From: Calliphora vicina
Lineage: Eukaryota; Arthropoda; Insecta; Diptera; Calliphoridae
Assembly (NCBI RefSeq): GCF_958450345.1
Contig: NC_088780.1
Span: 42,400,033 to 42,464,032, forward strand
Direction: 5' to 3'
DNA length: 64,000 bases
The notes beneath the pieces were generated by a model that did not search any database, was not told where the DNA came from, and saw only the letters and a list, made by a program, of their open reading frames with translations. The first letter of the stretch is position 1, and every line of letters begins with the position of its first letter. Made by a program: the position numbers and the translations under genes. Positions 46,961 to 60,378 of the stretch are shown here, one piece after another.

Positions 46961-47439
46961 TTGTCTTGTTTTTTTCTCTATCAAAATTGATTGGTCGGAC
47001 CTTGTAATTTTTGTTTGTGTTGAACAGTGTAATTTGAACCACCAATAATATTCAATCTATTTTTGGATTCATAAGTTAGTGCCAGATAGAAGACATAGCG
47101 ACATATGTATATAATTTTGGGGTTCTGCGGCCAATAAATCGATGTGCCTATTAATATACCAGGAATATTGACGGATCAACTCCTGGCTGCGACTTAATTT
47201 TTTTGTGTTTGTAAATACAAACAGAGGCGATGTGTGTTTAAATTGCACGATTTAAATAAAATCACAATCCTTTCATTTTTAATTTTCATCAAAAACATCA
47301 TAATGTATACACTGTACATTAGAGTATCCCAAAAAATTTTTTTTTGGAATTTCGGAACGCATACCCTCTAATTTTTTTTAAATATATAAAACTATAGTTT
47401 TTTGTCTTTCTATCATGATTGCAACCCGTGCCGACTTGC

Positions 47440-47910
47440 GATTTAGTTTTGTGGTGCATTTACAAGGGGAAAAAAATGCAATTTTTTCAGTTTTTGTAAA
47501 AATTTTGCCATTAATAATTACTTTTGCAATTTAATTTAAAAGAATCGATTAGTGTACGTAATTGTCATTCTAATAAGACATAAAACACAAAAATTGGTTA
47601 AAAAATTTTAAAGTTATTAAAAAATCGCCAGGCCATTAACGTGCTATTAAGGGTTAATTTTAATTTTTGTGCTGTTTCGATTTAAGGGTTAACGTTTTCC
47701 GATTTTAGTAAAGCTTTCAGACTATATTTAAAATTACATGGACTATAATATTCTGAATAGCTTTTACTTAAAAATCGTAACAGTAAGGAAATTCGGCTCA
47801 TTCGCCAAAATATGGCTAAAAAATTAGTTTTTCTCGAAAATCGCAAAATTTAAATTGCAGGCACGGAAAAACTATAGAAGGTAGAATTTTGGGACACTCT
47901 ACTGTACATC
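47440..47910 (-). repeat. dispersed repeat family A, copy 3 (rearranged)
   Basis: 47,440-47,640 matches family A on the minus strand up to GCCAGGCCATTAACGTG, where similarity stops abruptly. It is followed by a second block (47,685-47,910; TTTAAGGGTTAACG, TTCCGATTTTAGTAAAG, ATTCGGCTCATTCGCC). That block lies next to copy 4 at 56,655-56,870 in the other relative orientation. Confidence 0.65.
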
Positions 47911-49175
47911 ATACCGCAAAAGTCTTGTACGTTTGATTTACTAAAAATATTCAATTTACATGAATGTAGATTAAACCTGCCCTTAAAGAATTGATTTGTA
48001 ATAAATGGGTTGTTTTTTGGATAACGATAACACGTGCCAGAAAACGATTTAAACTTGTAAGATTTGGTAAACAAAGGAACTTTTTTATTTCCTAAACTAG
48101 TTTAGCTATTTTAGAATTCTCTTTTCAGCAATAATATCCAAAATTAACAAAATTATTATATTTTCCACGTCATATATTCAACAACAACGGATTTTTTTGT
48201 TTTCAGATAATAGCTAATTTTCTTTAGACGATAATATTTCTTTCAAATATTTAAAAAACCTTATTTAAGTGACAATATATTTAATCAAATCGATTGTTTA
48301 CACAAATTCACAACTTTTAATCGGTTTTTGGTACGATTTTCCCATATCCGTCTGTCCTCAGATTTTGCATCAGTTAGGTGTAAATACTAAAGTATAAAAC
48401 AGGTTTAATAAAATGATATGGCCTTATACTTTTCGATCTGTTTATCCAAAAATACAATTGTGTTGTTCAAAATTTGTTCAAAAGTAATCAGAACAACGTT
48501 TGAGCAACAAATAGTTTTGCCAATAGTACCAATCAATACTATTCGTATTTTTTCTAGTCCTATTTATAAACCGAAATATCAAAAATTTGTATTTTAAATT
48601 GCGTCAAAATTATAAGGTCAGTAAATCTGCGAAAATGATAGATAATTATTATTTTTGTATAAATATATTTCACAATGAGATAGGGAAAATATATTTCTGA
48701 ACTTAAAAATTGTTCGATTGGAGGATTTTTCGAGAATTAATTGGAAATACGAGAAATTGAGATAATACTTTTGTGTAATGCATAATTATTTAAAATATTG
48801 CGAATCTTACGGTAAAAGTAAAATTTCCTGTCAATCAAAGTTCATTTTTAGGTTAACCCTTATGTGTGTGAGGGTAACATTTATAAATTTAATTGCAATT
48901 TTCTTTGTATGCAGAATTCCGCTTGGAAACACTTGGAATTTCGGAGAAAAGCATATGACAACTAAGTGGCATCAGGCACCAATTGCAGTATTTTTTTCTT
49001 TTACAGCAGACAATTTTTAGTTCTGAAAATTGTTTTTTCTAGACGAAATTTTATGAAAGTTTAACTGTGTGGATAGTTTTATAGATAAGATACGATTTGG
49101 AAAAATTAACCTATGTATTAATTATAGAGAATTGTCGCTGGCAGTTCCCTAATTGTTTGGGTTGCTTTTAGCTGA
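47911..49175. other. AT-rich interval without genes
   Basis: The frame at 48,778-49,020 has no recognisable domain. No other feature can be supported. Confidence 0.35.
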
Positions 49176-49352
49176 ACTAGATTGATTACATTGCAGTTCC
49201 AATATAGTTTTGAAGAAAATAGCAAAGAAAACCATACAATCCATGGTCCCAGATCAACTAAAAATAGATTTGTGCAAAATGGATTGTCTGTTATGGAATC
49301 ATCGGCACATTTACCAGATCTTAATGCTATGAAGAATATGTGCAGAGTATAG
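49176..49352 (+). pseudogene. Tc1-like transposase remnant
   Basis: About 58 plus-strand codons end at a stop at 49,350-49,352. They contain QFQYSFEENSKENHTIHGP, then TKNRFVQNGLSVME and SSAHLPDLNAMKNMCRV. This is the C-terminal catalytic end of a Tc1/mariner DDE transposase. The histidine after the second catalytic region and the W-P-A-x-S-P-D-L-N-P-x-E-N motif are recognisable although degraded (Trp, the first Pro and the catalytic Glu are replaced). Everything upstream is lost. It is a short dead fragment. The open frame on the opposite strand (49,118-49,381) is a shadow of it. Confidence 0.7.
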
Positions 49353-50615
49353 TGCAGCAAGATTATTTTTAAAACTGACAATTTAATTCTGTAAAAGTTC
49401 TGAAAATTATTATTATTATTTGTAGTAAATTATAGTTAAAAAAATACGATACTTCAACGGTTTATATAAATGTAAACTTTCTCATAAATTTTAACTAACT
49501 CAATACTACGTTACATCTTTATTTACAATCAAACATCAGATATTAACGGGTTAACAATAACAAAGATAATTTAGAATTACAAAATCATCAATTAGCAATC
49601 AAGACTGTAATCTGAAATTAAATATTATTAGGCTAAAATTTTATTTAATAAATAATTTTAAAAATTTTGAGTGCAAAAGCATAACTTACTCGAAATTTAA
49701 CCCACTAACCCATTATTGTTACAATTAGAATCAAAAAAAATTATTTTATTTTTGAAATTTCATTTAAACAAATTTTCGAATTGTATGAGTTTTTATTATT
49801 ATCAAATTATGATGGATTCCTTTCAGCATTTAATTTTTCGAAAATAGCAAAAAATGCAAAAAATCTACATAATATGTATATTATATAAAAAATTTAAATT
49901 TTGCTACCCACAGTAAATTTTCATATCTCATAAATGTGCAAACACATTCATCTTATTTTCACTTGCTATGATAATATTATCATTTCACAAATACATCAGC
50001 TTAACATATTCATTATTTACTCTATTTGCATAGTTATGAATTGTACTCGAGTATTTCAGCTGTAATGAATGAAATTATAAATTATAATTTTTGGTGACGG
50101 TATAAGCAAGAACTCTATAATTTTAATTAAATGACAAAAGGATAAACAAATAAAAATGTTGTATGCATCGAATTAGATAATATACTAATTACATTTCACC
50201 AGAATAATAAGGACAATTGAAAATAATTAAAATCTTAATTTATTTTGTAGGTAAATAATAAAACATATAACAAGTATGATATAAATGTTAAGTAAACTTT
50301 AGAACCAAAGTTCTAGCTATAGAGAAACTAAGAAATTATATAATCTGAAAATGAATTTAACACTTAACACTAACACTGTAAATCAAATGTCATTGGCCAT
50401 TGCTGCTGTAGTTTTTAGGACTTGAACTCTTAGAATGCAATTATTTTTAATATGTCTGGCTTAGTTCATTTAAAATGTATCTGTATCATATTTCTTAATA
50501 CTTTTCGTTGTTTGTATCGCTTTTCATTTAATGTAATTATCACCATCTGGTTAGCTTCATTTACATAGCAATTTTATATACCTAACACTTGGTTTTTAAA
50601 AATCTCACTGTTTAC
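49353..50615. other. AT-rich interval without genes
   Basis: At 49,690-49,850 there is a TAACCCATTATTG and TTAGAATC stretch loosely like 8,650-8,980. Nothing else is recognised. Confidence 0.35.
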
Positions 50616-50775
50616 AACACACATCATCATAATGGGGAGGGTATTATGCGTTTGTTCAGATGTTTGTAATGCTCTAAAATATAAGTCCAATACCCACCTT
50701 AATGGATACCGATCGACTCAGAGTCACTTTTTGAGACATCGATTAAACGATGAACGTCCGTCCGACTATTCTTTC
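50616..50775 (+). repeat. TATACCCTACAC family, fragment
   Basis: CATAATGGGGAGGGTATTATGCG, TTCAGATGTTTGTAATGC and CGTCCGTCCGAC match the right side of the family. The frame across it is not a gene. Confidence 0.7.
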
Positions 50776-51570
50776 TGCTTGTTTATTTATTGTACATGTA
50801 CGTACACATTTCTACTGCTAAATCTGTATTTAAATGTAAATTTATACATATATTTATATTCTTTGTGCAACTGTAATGTGGTGATGCGCCATGACGTTAT
50901 TTTTTCAAAAATATTTTCAAAATATCACATAAAACATGCAATTGTATGATCATTCGTACATAAAAGATCAATTCATATGTGGTACGTTAAAGACCAAATA
51001 TAACTATATACAAACAAGTCTAAGTATACTTTACATGATTTCATTAAGAATACACTGAAAAAATACATTTTTTATAAAAAGAAAACAAAGGGTATGCTTA
51101 GTTAGTTATTTGAACAACAAAAAATTCATTGAAAAATATAAGCAACTTTGCCAAGTCCACCATCAAAGCAAAATCTAAAAAATAATGATTATGTATGAAA
51201 GGTTTTCCTTATGAAATTTATATGAGCAAATGATATAAATATTCTTTTTTTAACGCATATTAAACATTTCTAATTTTCAAACTTATTTAAACAATCATAT
51301 GTTCGGAAAATACTTTAAAATATAGACCAATTTGGAATTTTATTTTTAAATTTTTAAGCAAGAAATTATAAAATGTAAGAAATTGGTCTCAAATGAAACT
51401 AAAATAATTTTTTAAGAATAATGAGTAAGGGATTATTATAGCAATTCTAAAAAAAATTTTCAAAAGCTTATACAGGATCAAATTTTAACAGCCCTAACAT
51501 TTTTTGGAACATAAGTTCGTATTTTTAAATTTGATTACGAATTCTAAAACTTAATATTGCATTGTCTTGG
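50776..51570. other. AT-rich interval without genes
   Basis: Nothing coding or structured could be supported. Confidence 0.4.
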
Positions 51571-51578
51571 GTTACTAC

Positions 51579-52210
51579 CAGAGATCGAAAATAACTCGTC
51601 CATATACCAAAAAACCCAAATTATGTTTTATATTTTTGGGATAAAAATAAATCACTGAAAATAACAGTTATAAAATGATTTTTATTTAAATGGTTTGGTA
51701 AGACCTTTATTTGTTTTTGTTGTTTTTAATGGTTTGGTGTGAGATAAACAATTCATTTGTTCTTGTTCTTAATAACTGTCACTTTCTCTTTTATTTACAT
51801 ACAATAACATATTGTTAGTAATTTTTAAAAAATTATGGAAATAATATGATAAATATGAAGTAATGAAGTCTGAGTAACAGAAATGAGAATTTTTTTTAAA
51901 TTGTTATTAATTAATCTTTTGATAAATTTTATATATTTAAGCGTTGATTTGCATCAAATGCAATTTTGCCATTTATTTTTCATGTTCGCAAATAAAAGTC
52001 ACAAGCTGACCTTTATGAAAAAAAATAAATTATAAATCATTCATCCAGATTATTTGTGTTTTTTTCTTTTCTGTTTATCTGAACCGCAGACCTAAAATGT
52101 TCTCGAATAAATCACTCTCTCAGTGATATATCACAAAAAATTATTTTTAAATGGCTGCGAATGAGAATTTACCATTGAAATGAAAGTGAACCCGTTATTT
52201 TCGGTCTCTG
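51579..52210. mobile_element. hAT-like MITE with CAGAGAYCGAAAATAAC ends
   Basis: The ends CAGAGATCGAAAATAAC and GTTATTTTCGGTCTCTG are inverted with one mismatch. The flanking octamers GTTACTAC (51,571-51,578) and GTTAATAC (52,211-52,218) match at seven of eight positions. CAGAG-type termini and an 8-bp TSD fit the hAT superfamily. The 632-bp interior is AT-rich and non-coding. Confidence 0.8.
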
Positions 52211-52218
52211 GTTAATAC

Positions 52219-54769
52219 TAATAAATTCAAGGATATGAAATCTACAAAGGATAACAAAATTAACGAATGATCGATATGGTGAAAACCTAGAAATTTTTAA
52301 GAATTTTTATTTATTTCTTTACCAATTTAAAATCTTGCTGATATTCTCTATGAAAAGGAAATCAAATAATTGTGGTGGTGTGCTTAAAATTGAGTGTGTA
52401 AGAGTTCAAGATCAAAAGGATATGACTAGTTAATGTTAGAAGGGTGCTGAAATTTAATGCTAAAATAATATTTTCACAATCATATGACATCATGTGGTCT
52501 TTAAAAATTATTAATAATGAAATCATATTCAAATATCCATTTATTTTGGTAAGTAAACTAATTCCAAAACAGCGGAAGACAACTGTATATAATATTAAAT
52601 TTGAAACTGTTCCTACATATTTCATAGAATCCTATATTTAGCTTACGTGATTACTAAGCTATCGCAATTTTTTACTATTTTAATTTAATATTTAAGGAAA
52701 TATCGGTGACCAGACACGAATAAATTAAAATTACGTTAATTGACCCTCCATATCATAAATGACCTGCTACGAAAAGCATAGGCGCTTAATTTATATTTGT
52801 ATATAATATATGGTTTATTGAATTGGTTTCACCTTATTATATTTGCATCATTAAATTATTTTTTGGAGGTTGCAATAGTCATAAATGTCCACATGTGTTC
52901 GTTTGGGTAGCATCAAATATATGATGTCACATTCCATGGACCAGGTAACACAGCATTGATTACTTCAATGTCTAACATTTTAGTTTTTTTTTTTCAATAA
53001 AATTTAATTCAAAACTAAATTATTTCGGCACTCTAATCATAACACAATTCTTAATTATATCTAAATTTTTATAACGGAATAGGAGTATGGCGTTTTTTGA
53101 TAAAATGTTTACCCTTTTGAATTTTAATTAAGTAAATTTCCATAGAGTTGCTTTTTTTTGCTCGCACAATTTTACCACTGTTTTTACTAAAAAATTTATA
53201 ATTATCCTTACGTAAAAAAATATTGGACAAAATGTCATACTATAATTGCAGTGATCAATAAGAATATAAAAATAGAAGATGTGGACAATTGGATATCTTT
53301 TTGAGAAAAATCAATGCTGTTGAAAATCACATTGTAAATACCGCAATAAAGTAAAAAATGTAAAACATCCCATTTTTGGGATTCTCAATAACAAATCTTA
53401 AATTTTCACTTTTGGATTTTGATCTGAAATAGCTGAAAATGTTTGAATTATTAATAAAGATTTATAAATGAAACATTTAAAAGTTTAAATTTTTCAAAAA
53501 AAAAAAAATCAGCTAAAATTAAAATGTCCCCTTATTTTTAAAGTATTATTATTTTTAAAGTATTATTATAATCCAATTATATAAACACCTGTTGCTTTTA
53601 AAATGTTGCTGTAAATAAATATGCCTTCCTAATTGATTTCCCAATATACTTTCAAGTGATGTGGAACAAAATAGATTCATAAAAAAAATCAATAAATCAC
53701 CTAATTTGGCATGCAACATTTGACAGCATGTTGTATGAGTAATAAATAATTATTTTTATATGGAATACATATAACTCATACGTCTAGACACATAAAAGTA
53801 TAATGTGTAGAGTTTCATTATTTTTGGCATTAGACAGACAGCAGTATGAATTTTTAGTTTTGGCAATCCTGAAAAATTCATAGTTTCAATCGATTTTGAC
53901 TTCGTTTCGGGTTAAGCACATGTATACAAATATTTTTTAAATAAATTGTTTGATAAAATTGATTTTTATCGATTGTTGTTAGCTATGAAACTTTATGTTA
54001 TCATTTAACTGGTTGTATGTTTTTTTATAATTTTATATAATATACATATTTATGACTTAAAATAGAACATTTAGTATACATATGTATATTACTCACAGAA
54101 ACAAAATGCTGAAGTTTCGTTATTTTATATTCTCTTCTAAATTTCGGTCTTTTCTTATTATTCATTTAAATACCTTTTGCAATTCAGTAAATTACTTAAT
54201 TCAATGATGGTCTACCAAGAGCGCTTGCATATTTTATGTTAAACATTTGACAAAGTTTTGTAGCAACTGGCTGGCATTACAGGTTTAACTTCTTCTTTAT
54301 TTGCATAAAAGTTCTTTGGCAATCACCGTCATTATTTTAATTAGACAAAGGAGAGTTAAGCCAATTCTCGTTAAGTCGCAAATTGAAGTTAAATATAATG
54401 TTAGTGCTGAAAATCTCAGAATTATTTTTTTATTATTCTATGAAAAAAACATTCAATTAAGATAAATTTGGATGTGTTTGTATTTAAAAACTTAAAATAT
54501 AATCACAATTATTATACAAACAAGTACTGAATTTAATAAATTAAGCAATTCATAATCCATTAAATGTTTCCGAACATCCTAAATATATAGGGATAAATCA
54601 ACTAAGATCTAATCTACTTGGTACATAAATAATTGATTAATTGTAATTTATTTAAAAAATTATGTAAACGAGATTTTGAGAACTTGCAATTTATTACACT
54701 AGATCTGGAAATCATCCAGAGTTTAAAAGGTTATGTATGAAGAAAAATGATTGAATAAAAATAATAAAA
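52219..54769. other. AT-rich interval without genes
   Basis: Overlapping frames on both strands at 52,362-52,641 are low-complexity and show no domain. I see no repeat or RNA structure. Confidence 0.35.
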
Positions 54770-55011
54770 CCCAGGAAAGCATTTTAGAACTTTTTCTAAA
54801 ATAACTAGTTCTAGAACGAGTACAACCAAAATTATTTCAGATTCTTTTATGTCTGCCTTGAAACTAGTTATGTCGGAAGTACTTCTGGAAACAATTCAAT
54901 GAAAACAAAGTTCATCTATAAAGTTGTCTAGGAACCAGTTCTTTGGAATTAGCACTAATTGGTTCAACAGTTGTTCTATAGATCACATCAATTACTGACT
55001 GATCATCATGA

Positions 55012-55450
55012 ATGTTCAAGTAATTTTCTTAGTTGACCTTGTATGGGGACTAGGGACAAATTTTGTCCGATTTTCGCCATACTTTACAGTATAATTTACG
55101 AGTAATTAGAAATATTTTTTTGCATAATTTTATCAGGATTGCCGTCTAACCAACATATTTATTACTGTTCAAAATGTATTTCGGTGAACATTTGTAAACA
55201 GGATACTTGAAATCTTGGACCGATATTGCCCTTTTTCATTGCCAATCAAATCTTATCAACAAAAAGTATTTGCGGAAAAATTAACCTAGCTCCTTTCTTT
55301 CAGGCCCTATCGTATTTTCAACACACAGGCAGACATACAGACATATTTAGATCGCCTTAGAATTTCATATTGACCCAGAATATATATACTTTTGTGGGTA
55401 TGTGAATATTTCGATGTGCTACAAACGGAATGATAAACTCAATATACCGC
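55012..55450 (+). repeat. dispersed repeat with CCCAGAATATATATAC tail
   Basis: CTTGTATGGGGACTAGGGAC, then TACTTTACAGTATAATTT, AGGATTGCCGTCTAACC, CAGGCAGACATACAGACAT and ATTGACCCAGAATATATATAC. The first half recurs inside the hAT-like element at about 15,548-15,725. Non-coding. Confidence 0.65.
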
Positions 55451-55458
55451 CATCTTTT

Positions 55459-55822
55459 TATACCATACACTACCATAGTAGGAAGGGTATAGTGCGTTTT
55501 TCTGATGTTTGTAACGTCCAAAAATATATCGAAAGACTCAGAATCTTAAACGATGTCCGTCAGTCTGGCTGGCTGTCCATGTAAACCTTGTTCGCAAAGT
55601 ACAGTGTGAAATCTTTAAGATATTTCGAGAAAACTTGGTACATACAACTTTTTTAATCCAAGGCTGAAGTCTGGCTGAAATCTGTAAAGTATTTCACCTA
55701 GCCCCCATACAAATGTCCTCCCGAAATTGGACTTTATCGGTCATAAATTAATTTATATAGGAATTCATGTCACCTTATATATTTAATATCCATATTTAGT
55801 CATAGCTCTCATATAAGGCAAT
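55459..55822 (+). repeat. TATACCCTACAC family, copy 3
   Basis: Begins TATACCATACACTACCATAG and continues GAAGGGTATAGTGCG, CCATGTAAACCTTG and CCCGAAATTGGACTTTATC, then stops inside the ATAGCTCTCATATAAGG block. It is internally deleted compared with copy 1. Confidence 0.7.
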
Positions 55823-55945
55823 AAATATTGTAATATTATGGTATTATAACCAAACTAGTATTTTTTTAGCGATAAGTATTATTATTTCCAACCTAATAAA
55901 CAAGTGTTCTAGAACTAGTTATTTTCTTCTCTAAAACCCGTAAAG

Positions 55946-56654
55946 TTTAAACATTTTTTAAAAAATATTTAAAAATAATTTAATTTATTTATTCGTCTTT
56001 TGTTGTACAAAGTTATACCACATAATTGAAAATAAATACAATTCTTTATTTACCAAAATTAATAGAGCATTATATGAAATTATAAAATGTTAAATTTGCC
56101 ATATTATTTAGCTTTATATTCTTAAGATGATAAAAACATTTCTTGAGAATAATATTATAATAAAATGTTATTTGGAGAAATTCTTAATTTGTATGCATTC
56201 AACAGTAGAATTTTAAATGTATGTATTACTTATAGATTGGATTTTTTTTTTAATTCTTCATGTCTGAGAGAACAGGTCATAATGACCAAAATACATTCTA
56301 CGTGTCATATTATTAAAATATTCATAGGTAAGGAAAATATGTCTGCGTAGTGATAGTAATACACACTTACGTAAATATGAAACTGTCACGTTAAGATTTA
56401 AAATCAAGACTATTTCTACTTCAGTTGTCTTAATGAAAATTAGAATGCTTTAATTGTGAATAATTGTACATTAGCAGTCCGACGGTTGAGTCATCCGTTG
56501 CTTTTAATTTAAATGTTTGTGCTGTTATTGTAAATACTAGACTTTGTGTTATAGTTTTCTTAAGTTTCATCAAAATCGGCCCAAAAATATATAACATTTC
56601 GCTATATTTCCATGAAAAATTCCAAATATTGTAAAAATTGACTTTGACCTTCAC
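55946..56654. other. AT-rich interval without genes
   Basis: Nothing coding or structured could be supported. Confidence 0.4.
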
Positions 56655-57375
56655 GATTTAAGGGATAGCGTTTTCCGATTTTAGTAAAACTTTCCGACTG
56701 AATTTAAAATTACCTGTATTATAATATTGTTAACAGTTTTACTTAAAATGCATAATAGTAAGGAAATTGGGCTCATTCGCCAAAAAATGTGTTCAAAAAA
56801 TTAGTTTCACTCGGAAATCGAAAAATTTAAATCGAAGGTACGGAAAGACTATAGGAGGTATTGTCATACTTTTTTACATTTTTTTCCCTATTATATTGTC
56901 AATAAATCCCCATGTGAAGATCAAAACAATTCTGATATTTGTTTAACAAAATTTTGAAAAATTTGAAAATGGATATTTGAAAAATTAAATTTTTTTGGTC
57001 ATGCCTTCGAATAGGTTAACTATATTCTACGAAGACAAAAAGTCATAAACAAGTAAATATAAATACATGCTAAGCAAAAAGGGCTTTTATTTTAATATTT
57101 TTTGAAATATGTAAATTTTGTTCCTACATTTTTTGTTAGTGGCCTGAGACACGTTAATGGCCTGGGGAATTTTTAATAACTTTAACATTTTTTAACCAAT
57201 TTTAGTATTTTATATCTCATTAGAACGCAAATTGCGTGTACGTGTCTATTCTTTTAAATTAAATTGCCGAAGTGATGATTTAATGGCAAAATTTTTACAA
57301 AAACTAAAAAAAATGCATTTTTTCACCATTTAAATGCACCTCAAAACTTTGAGCGGCACTGGTTAACGTCTTTTA
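56655..57375 (+). repeat. dispersed repeat family A, copy 4, with adjoining block
   Basis: 56,655-56,870 is the TTCCGATTTTAGTAAAAC block shared with copy 3. 57,003-57,375 is family A proper with GGCCTGAGACACGTTAAT at about 57,141-57,158. It ends GGCACTGGTTAACG. Confidence 0.75.
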
Positions 57376-57895
57376 ATCGAGCTCAAATTTCGGCTATCTC
57401 AATATTTGGAAAAGGAAATCGTTTTGTGGGGTCCAGACGAATAATATTCCGACATTTTTCCCCCCCAATATGAGATCTGGTCAACCTATTGTACATGATA
57501 TGATGCAGCTACTGATATTGTATATATGTCCCGAAGTTTTCTTCGCATAACTCCAACATTTTATTGGGGGAAACTGAATTTCATTACAAAATTAAAAAAA
57601 AAACTATCAATACAAAAAGTTTACTTTAAAAATTATAGAAATGTTTCGACATATTTTAAAGTTTATTCATTTACTCAAATTAAAATAATTAAATATAATA
57701 AATTCAATTTATTTTCTCCACTCCATAAAACAGCTATAAGTGAAGACGAATTTCATGAAAAGGATCTAAATACGTGCACATGAATAAATAAAAGATGTTT
57801 TCTTAATCCCGATAGGACTTGAAATTGTAAAAAATAACACAAAAAAGTTAGTGTCTATCAACAATTTTTTTTTATCGAATAATCAATTCATGGCA
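57376..57895. other. AT-rich interval without genes
   Basis: The frame at 57,526-57,783 is Lys/Phe-rich low-complexity sequence with no domain. Confidence 0.4.
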
Positions 57896-58320
57896 TTAAC
57901 TGTTCTTGACGAAGCGCATTCTGGACGTCTAATTTTAAAGTTTTGACTTCATATATCCCCATCGGAAATATTCTACACAGTGGAGGCCAATTGATAGGAC
58001 CATTTCTCGAAATCAAGTTATCGCCAAATTTTCATTTCAATAAACTGATGGTTGTGGTCGCCGTATTGCACGTAGAGCCATCCTGTTGACACCTCATCTC
58101 TGATCAATGTTATCCATATTTTCAAACAAGAAATCAGCGGTGCCTTTTTCTGGATGTAATGGAGTCTGAAGGACCTGTTGTGGTTTAGTCTCACTCCATA
58201 TGTAGAAATTTTGTTTATTAACAAACCTGTAAAGCTAAAAATGAGCCTGATCGCTGAACACAATTTTGCGATAAAACAGTCGTCAATATGCTGCGCGAAT
58301 CGATAACTGATTTTCAATAC
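57896..58320 (-). pseudogene. mariner-like transposase remnant
   Basis: The minus strand, read across frames, contains YRKIVFSDQAHF (the DEAHF region with Glu replaced by Gln), a stop, then FVNKQNFYIWSETKPQ and TPLHPEKGTADFLFEN, the central block of this IS630/mariner-type family. After a frameshift and a deletion of the segment with the second catalytic Asp comes FGDNLISRNGPINWPP, followed by MGIYEVKTLKLDVQNALRQ, the C-terminal block. Stops and frameshifts make it clearly dead. The longest single open frame here (58,018-58,317) is not the transposase frame. Confidence 0.8.
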
Positions 58321-60239
58321 AAAAAAAAAAGATATTCAAAGGCATCTTCCAGATAAGTTTTTAGCTTCAACCTAATTTCAACTTTGACCGCTAATAATTT
58401 TTTAGCGCAATTTAGGAATTATATGCTAGTATAAGTCAGTTTCCTTGATGTAAAATTGTCTGGGGTTTAATTGTATGTATCTCACCTTCGATTTTATTCT
58501 GCCTTATCTGTGTTATTAAACTCTTTGTTGTTCTTTATATCTTTATGTCCCTTGTAAAACCACAATAATTTTATTTACACAAAATTTTCGTTTTAAAATA
58601 TTTAAATCTTTAAATAATACATACATAAATATTTGGCATTAATATTATACTTTAGTGCTCAGCAGACTGTAATCAATTACATTAAGAAATTATTGGCTAG
58701 TGACTTGATAATGTTATTATTTAATGCATTGACATCAAACAAATGAAAGTTTTACGTCAACATTAAACTGAATTTTTGCTTTAAACAGAAACAGAAAACA
58801 GATTCGTAGTCACAAGCGAATTTGGCGCCAATCAAATTTGGTCGGTTGCATGTACTATCACACAAATTCGGTTGGAGTGACTAATTTTGTGGAACATGTA
58901 AAATAATTAAAATTACTGAATAAATGATTCTCGTAACAGATTTAGAAAAACAATAATTTTATTATTTTCCATTTTTTTAGCTTTTATACTATAATACTTA
59001 TTTAAAATAATAATTAAAATACATATCTAATAGAAAATACACCAATATCGACTGCTTTTGCGAGGACAGGTTGTAAGAGCCAAACATATTAGTATGAAAT
59101 GAAATTTTCAGGGAATCTTCAGAATAGCCTAGCGGGTAACACTGTAAACTCAGATTTTCGGTCTGTGGGCGGAGGGGCGCACAGAGGGATTTTGGTGACA
59201 AAAAGTAAATTTTTCAAATACTCAATTTCAAAAATCAAATGATTTCCCCATAAACAAAAAAAATTATGGGGATATCATAAACCGTTAAGAAGATATGCCC
59301 AAATCTATAAGTCTCTATAAATTATTTAATGTTTGATTTTCCAAAAAAAAAATGTAGCCCCCAAGCTGTTTTTTTAATAAAATGGAGTGTCTTGTTTCGA
59401 TTAAAAAAAAATGTTTTCGAAAGTTTTCGGAACAGGATGAAAACTTAAAATGTAAACTTATTTGTTTCAATAAATGTATGTACCAAATTTCTAGACTTTT
59501 GCTAGGACATAAACAATTTTATGTGAAAAAATCAATTTGGAATTTATGGGCAGTGGGCATTGGGCGATTTTGATAAAATTTAATTTTTTTCTTAATTTAG
59601 TCCATATAATTCTCGGTGCCAAATTTCAATGCTCTACGACCACTCCTTATAATTTTTGCACAAAAATGTATTGTATTTGGATTGCATGGGCGGTATGCGG
59701 TGGGCATGGCCGATTTTAATAAAACTTATACATATGTAACAAATTTCTAGACTAACAGCATATCCAAAGACTAGAAACCAATCGTTACCGGCATTTTATT
59801 ACAATAAGTATGATGACTACAGGAATCACAAGGACGTAATTATTCGCGCAATGAACAAACATTGCTTACATTGCAGCGTTTGAAGTTCCCTAAGGAATCC
59901 CCACGAGGTGGTGTTCGAACGGAAAAGTTATTCTGCCACCAGTTCCAAAAGCCTGTTGTGGGATTTTGGAACTATTTTTAAGGATTCAAAAAACATCAAT
60001 TGTATTAATTTATGATGCACCATCGACAGGTGAAATCAGATTTACAATATATTCGACCGTTTTTACTCTACAGAAAAATGTGCTCAAAATGCACGTCTTC
60101 AGGTGCGTTGAAACACCACAAGGAGTGAACATTTTCCAAAAAAAAGAACGCCATTATTTTTATTTGCGCAAAAACCTTCAGAAAAATGATGATACCCGAA
60201 AATAAAATGAAGTGACCTGGTCACAAACGAACTCTAATA
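58321..60239. other. AT-rich interval without assignable genes
   Basis: Several short frames (58,998-59,201, 59,382-59,719, 59,966-60,205) show no recognisable domain. The stretch 59,780-60,200 is slightly less AT-rich and may be an old element, but I cannot name it. Confidence 0.35.
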
Positions 60240-60378
60240 CATATATTTACAGAATATATATTGTTTTACTGAATAGAACATAATGACCAAATTATTTTTC
60301 AGATACTCTTATATTTGGGAAATCTATTGCACTCTATAGGAGTATAAATGTCACGTACGATGTTATGGAATTCCCCAT
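60240..60378 (-). repeat. reverse copy of the 38,178 element left end
   Basis: On the minus strand it reads ATATGGGGAATTCCATAAC, TCGTACGTGACATTTATAC, then GTATCTGAAAAATAATTTGG, matching 38,178-38,300. Confidence 0.7.

Larger units (their letters stand above)
54770..55945. mobile_element. candidate TIR element holding two dispersed repeats
   Basis: AAAATAACTAGTTCTAGAAC on the left and GTTCTAGAACTAGTTATTTT on the right are perfect inverted repeats of 20 bp, with weaker matches outside (AAAACCC and GGGTTTT). Between them lie the dispersed repeat at 55,012-55,450 and a copy of the TATACCCTACAC family. No coding capacity. Confidence 0.6.

Noticed and set aside
49118..49381. Minus-strand 87-codon frame
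   Set aside because: Shadow of the Tc1-like remnant on the plus strand.
58018..58317. Minus-strand 99-codon frame as a gene
   Set aside because: It uses the wrong frame of the mariner remnant; the homologous residues are in the neighbouring frames with stops.
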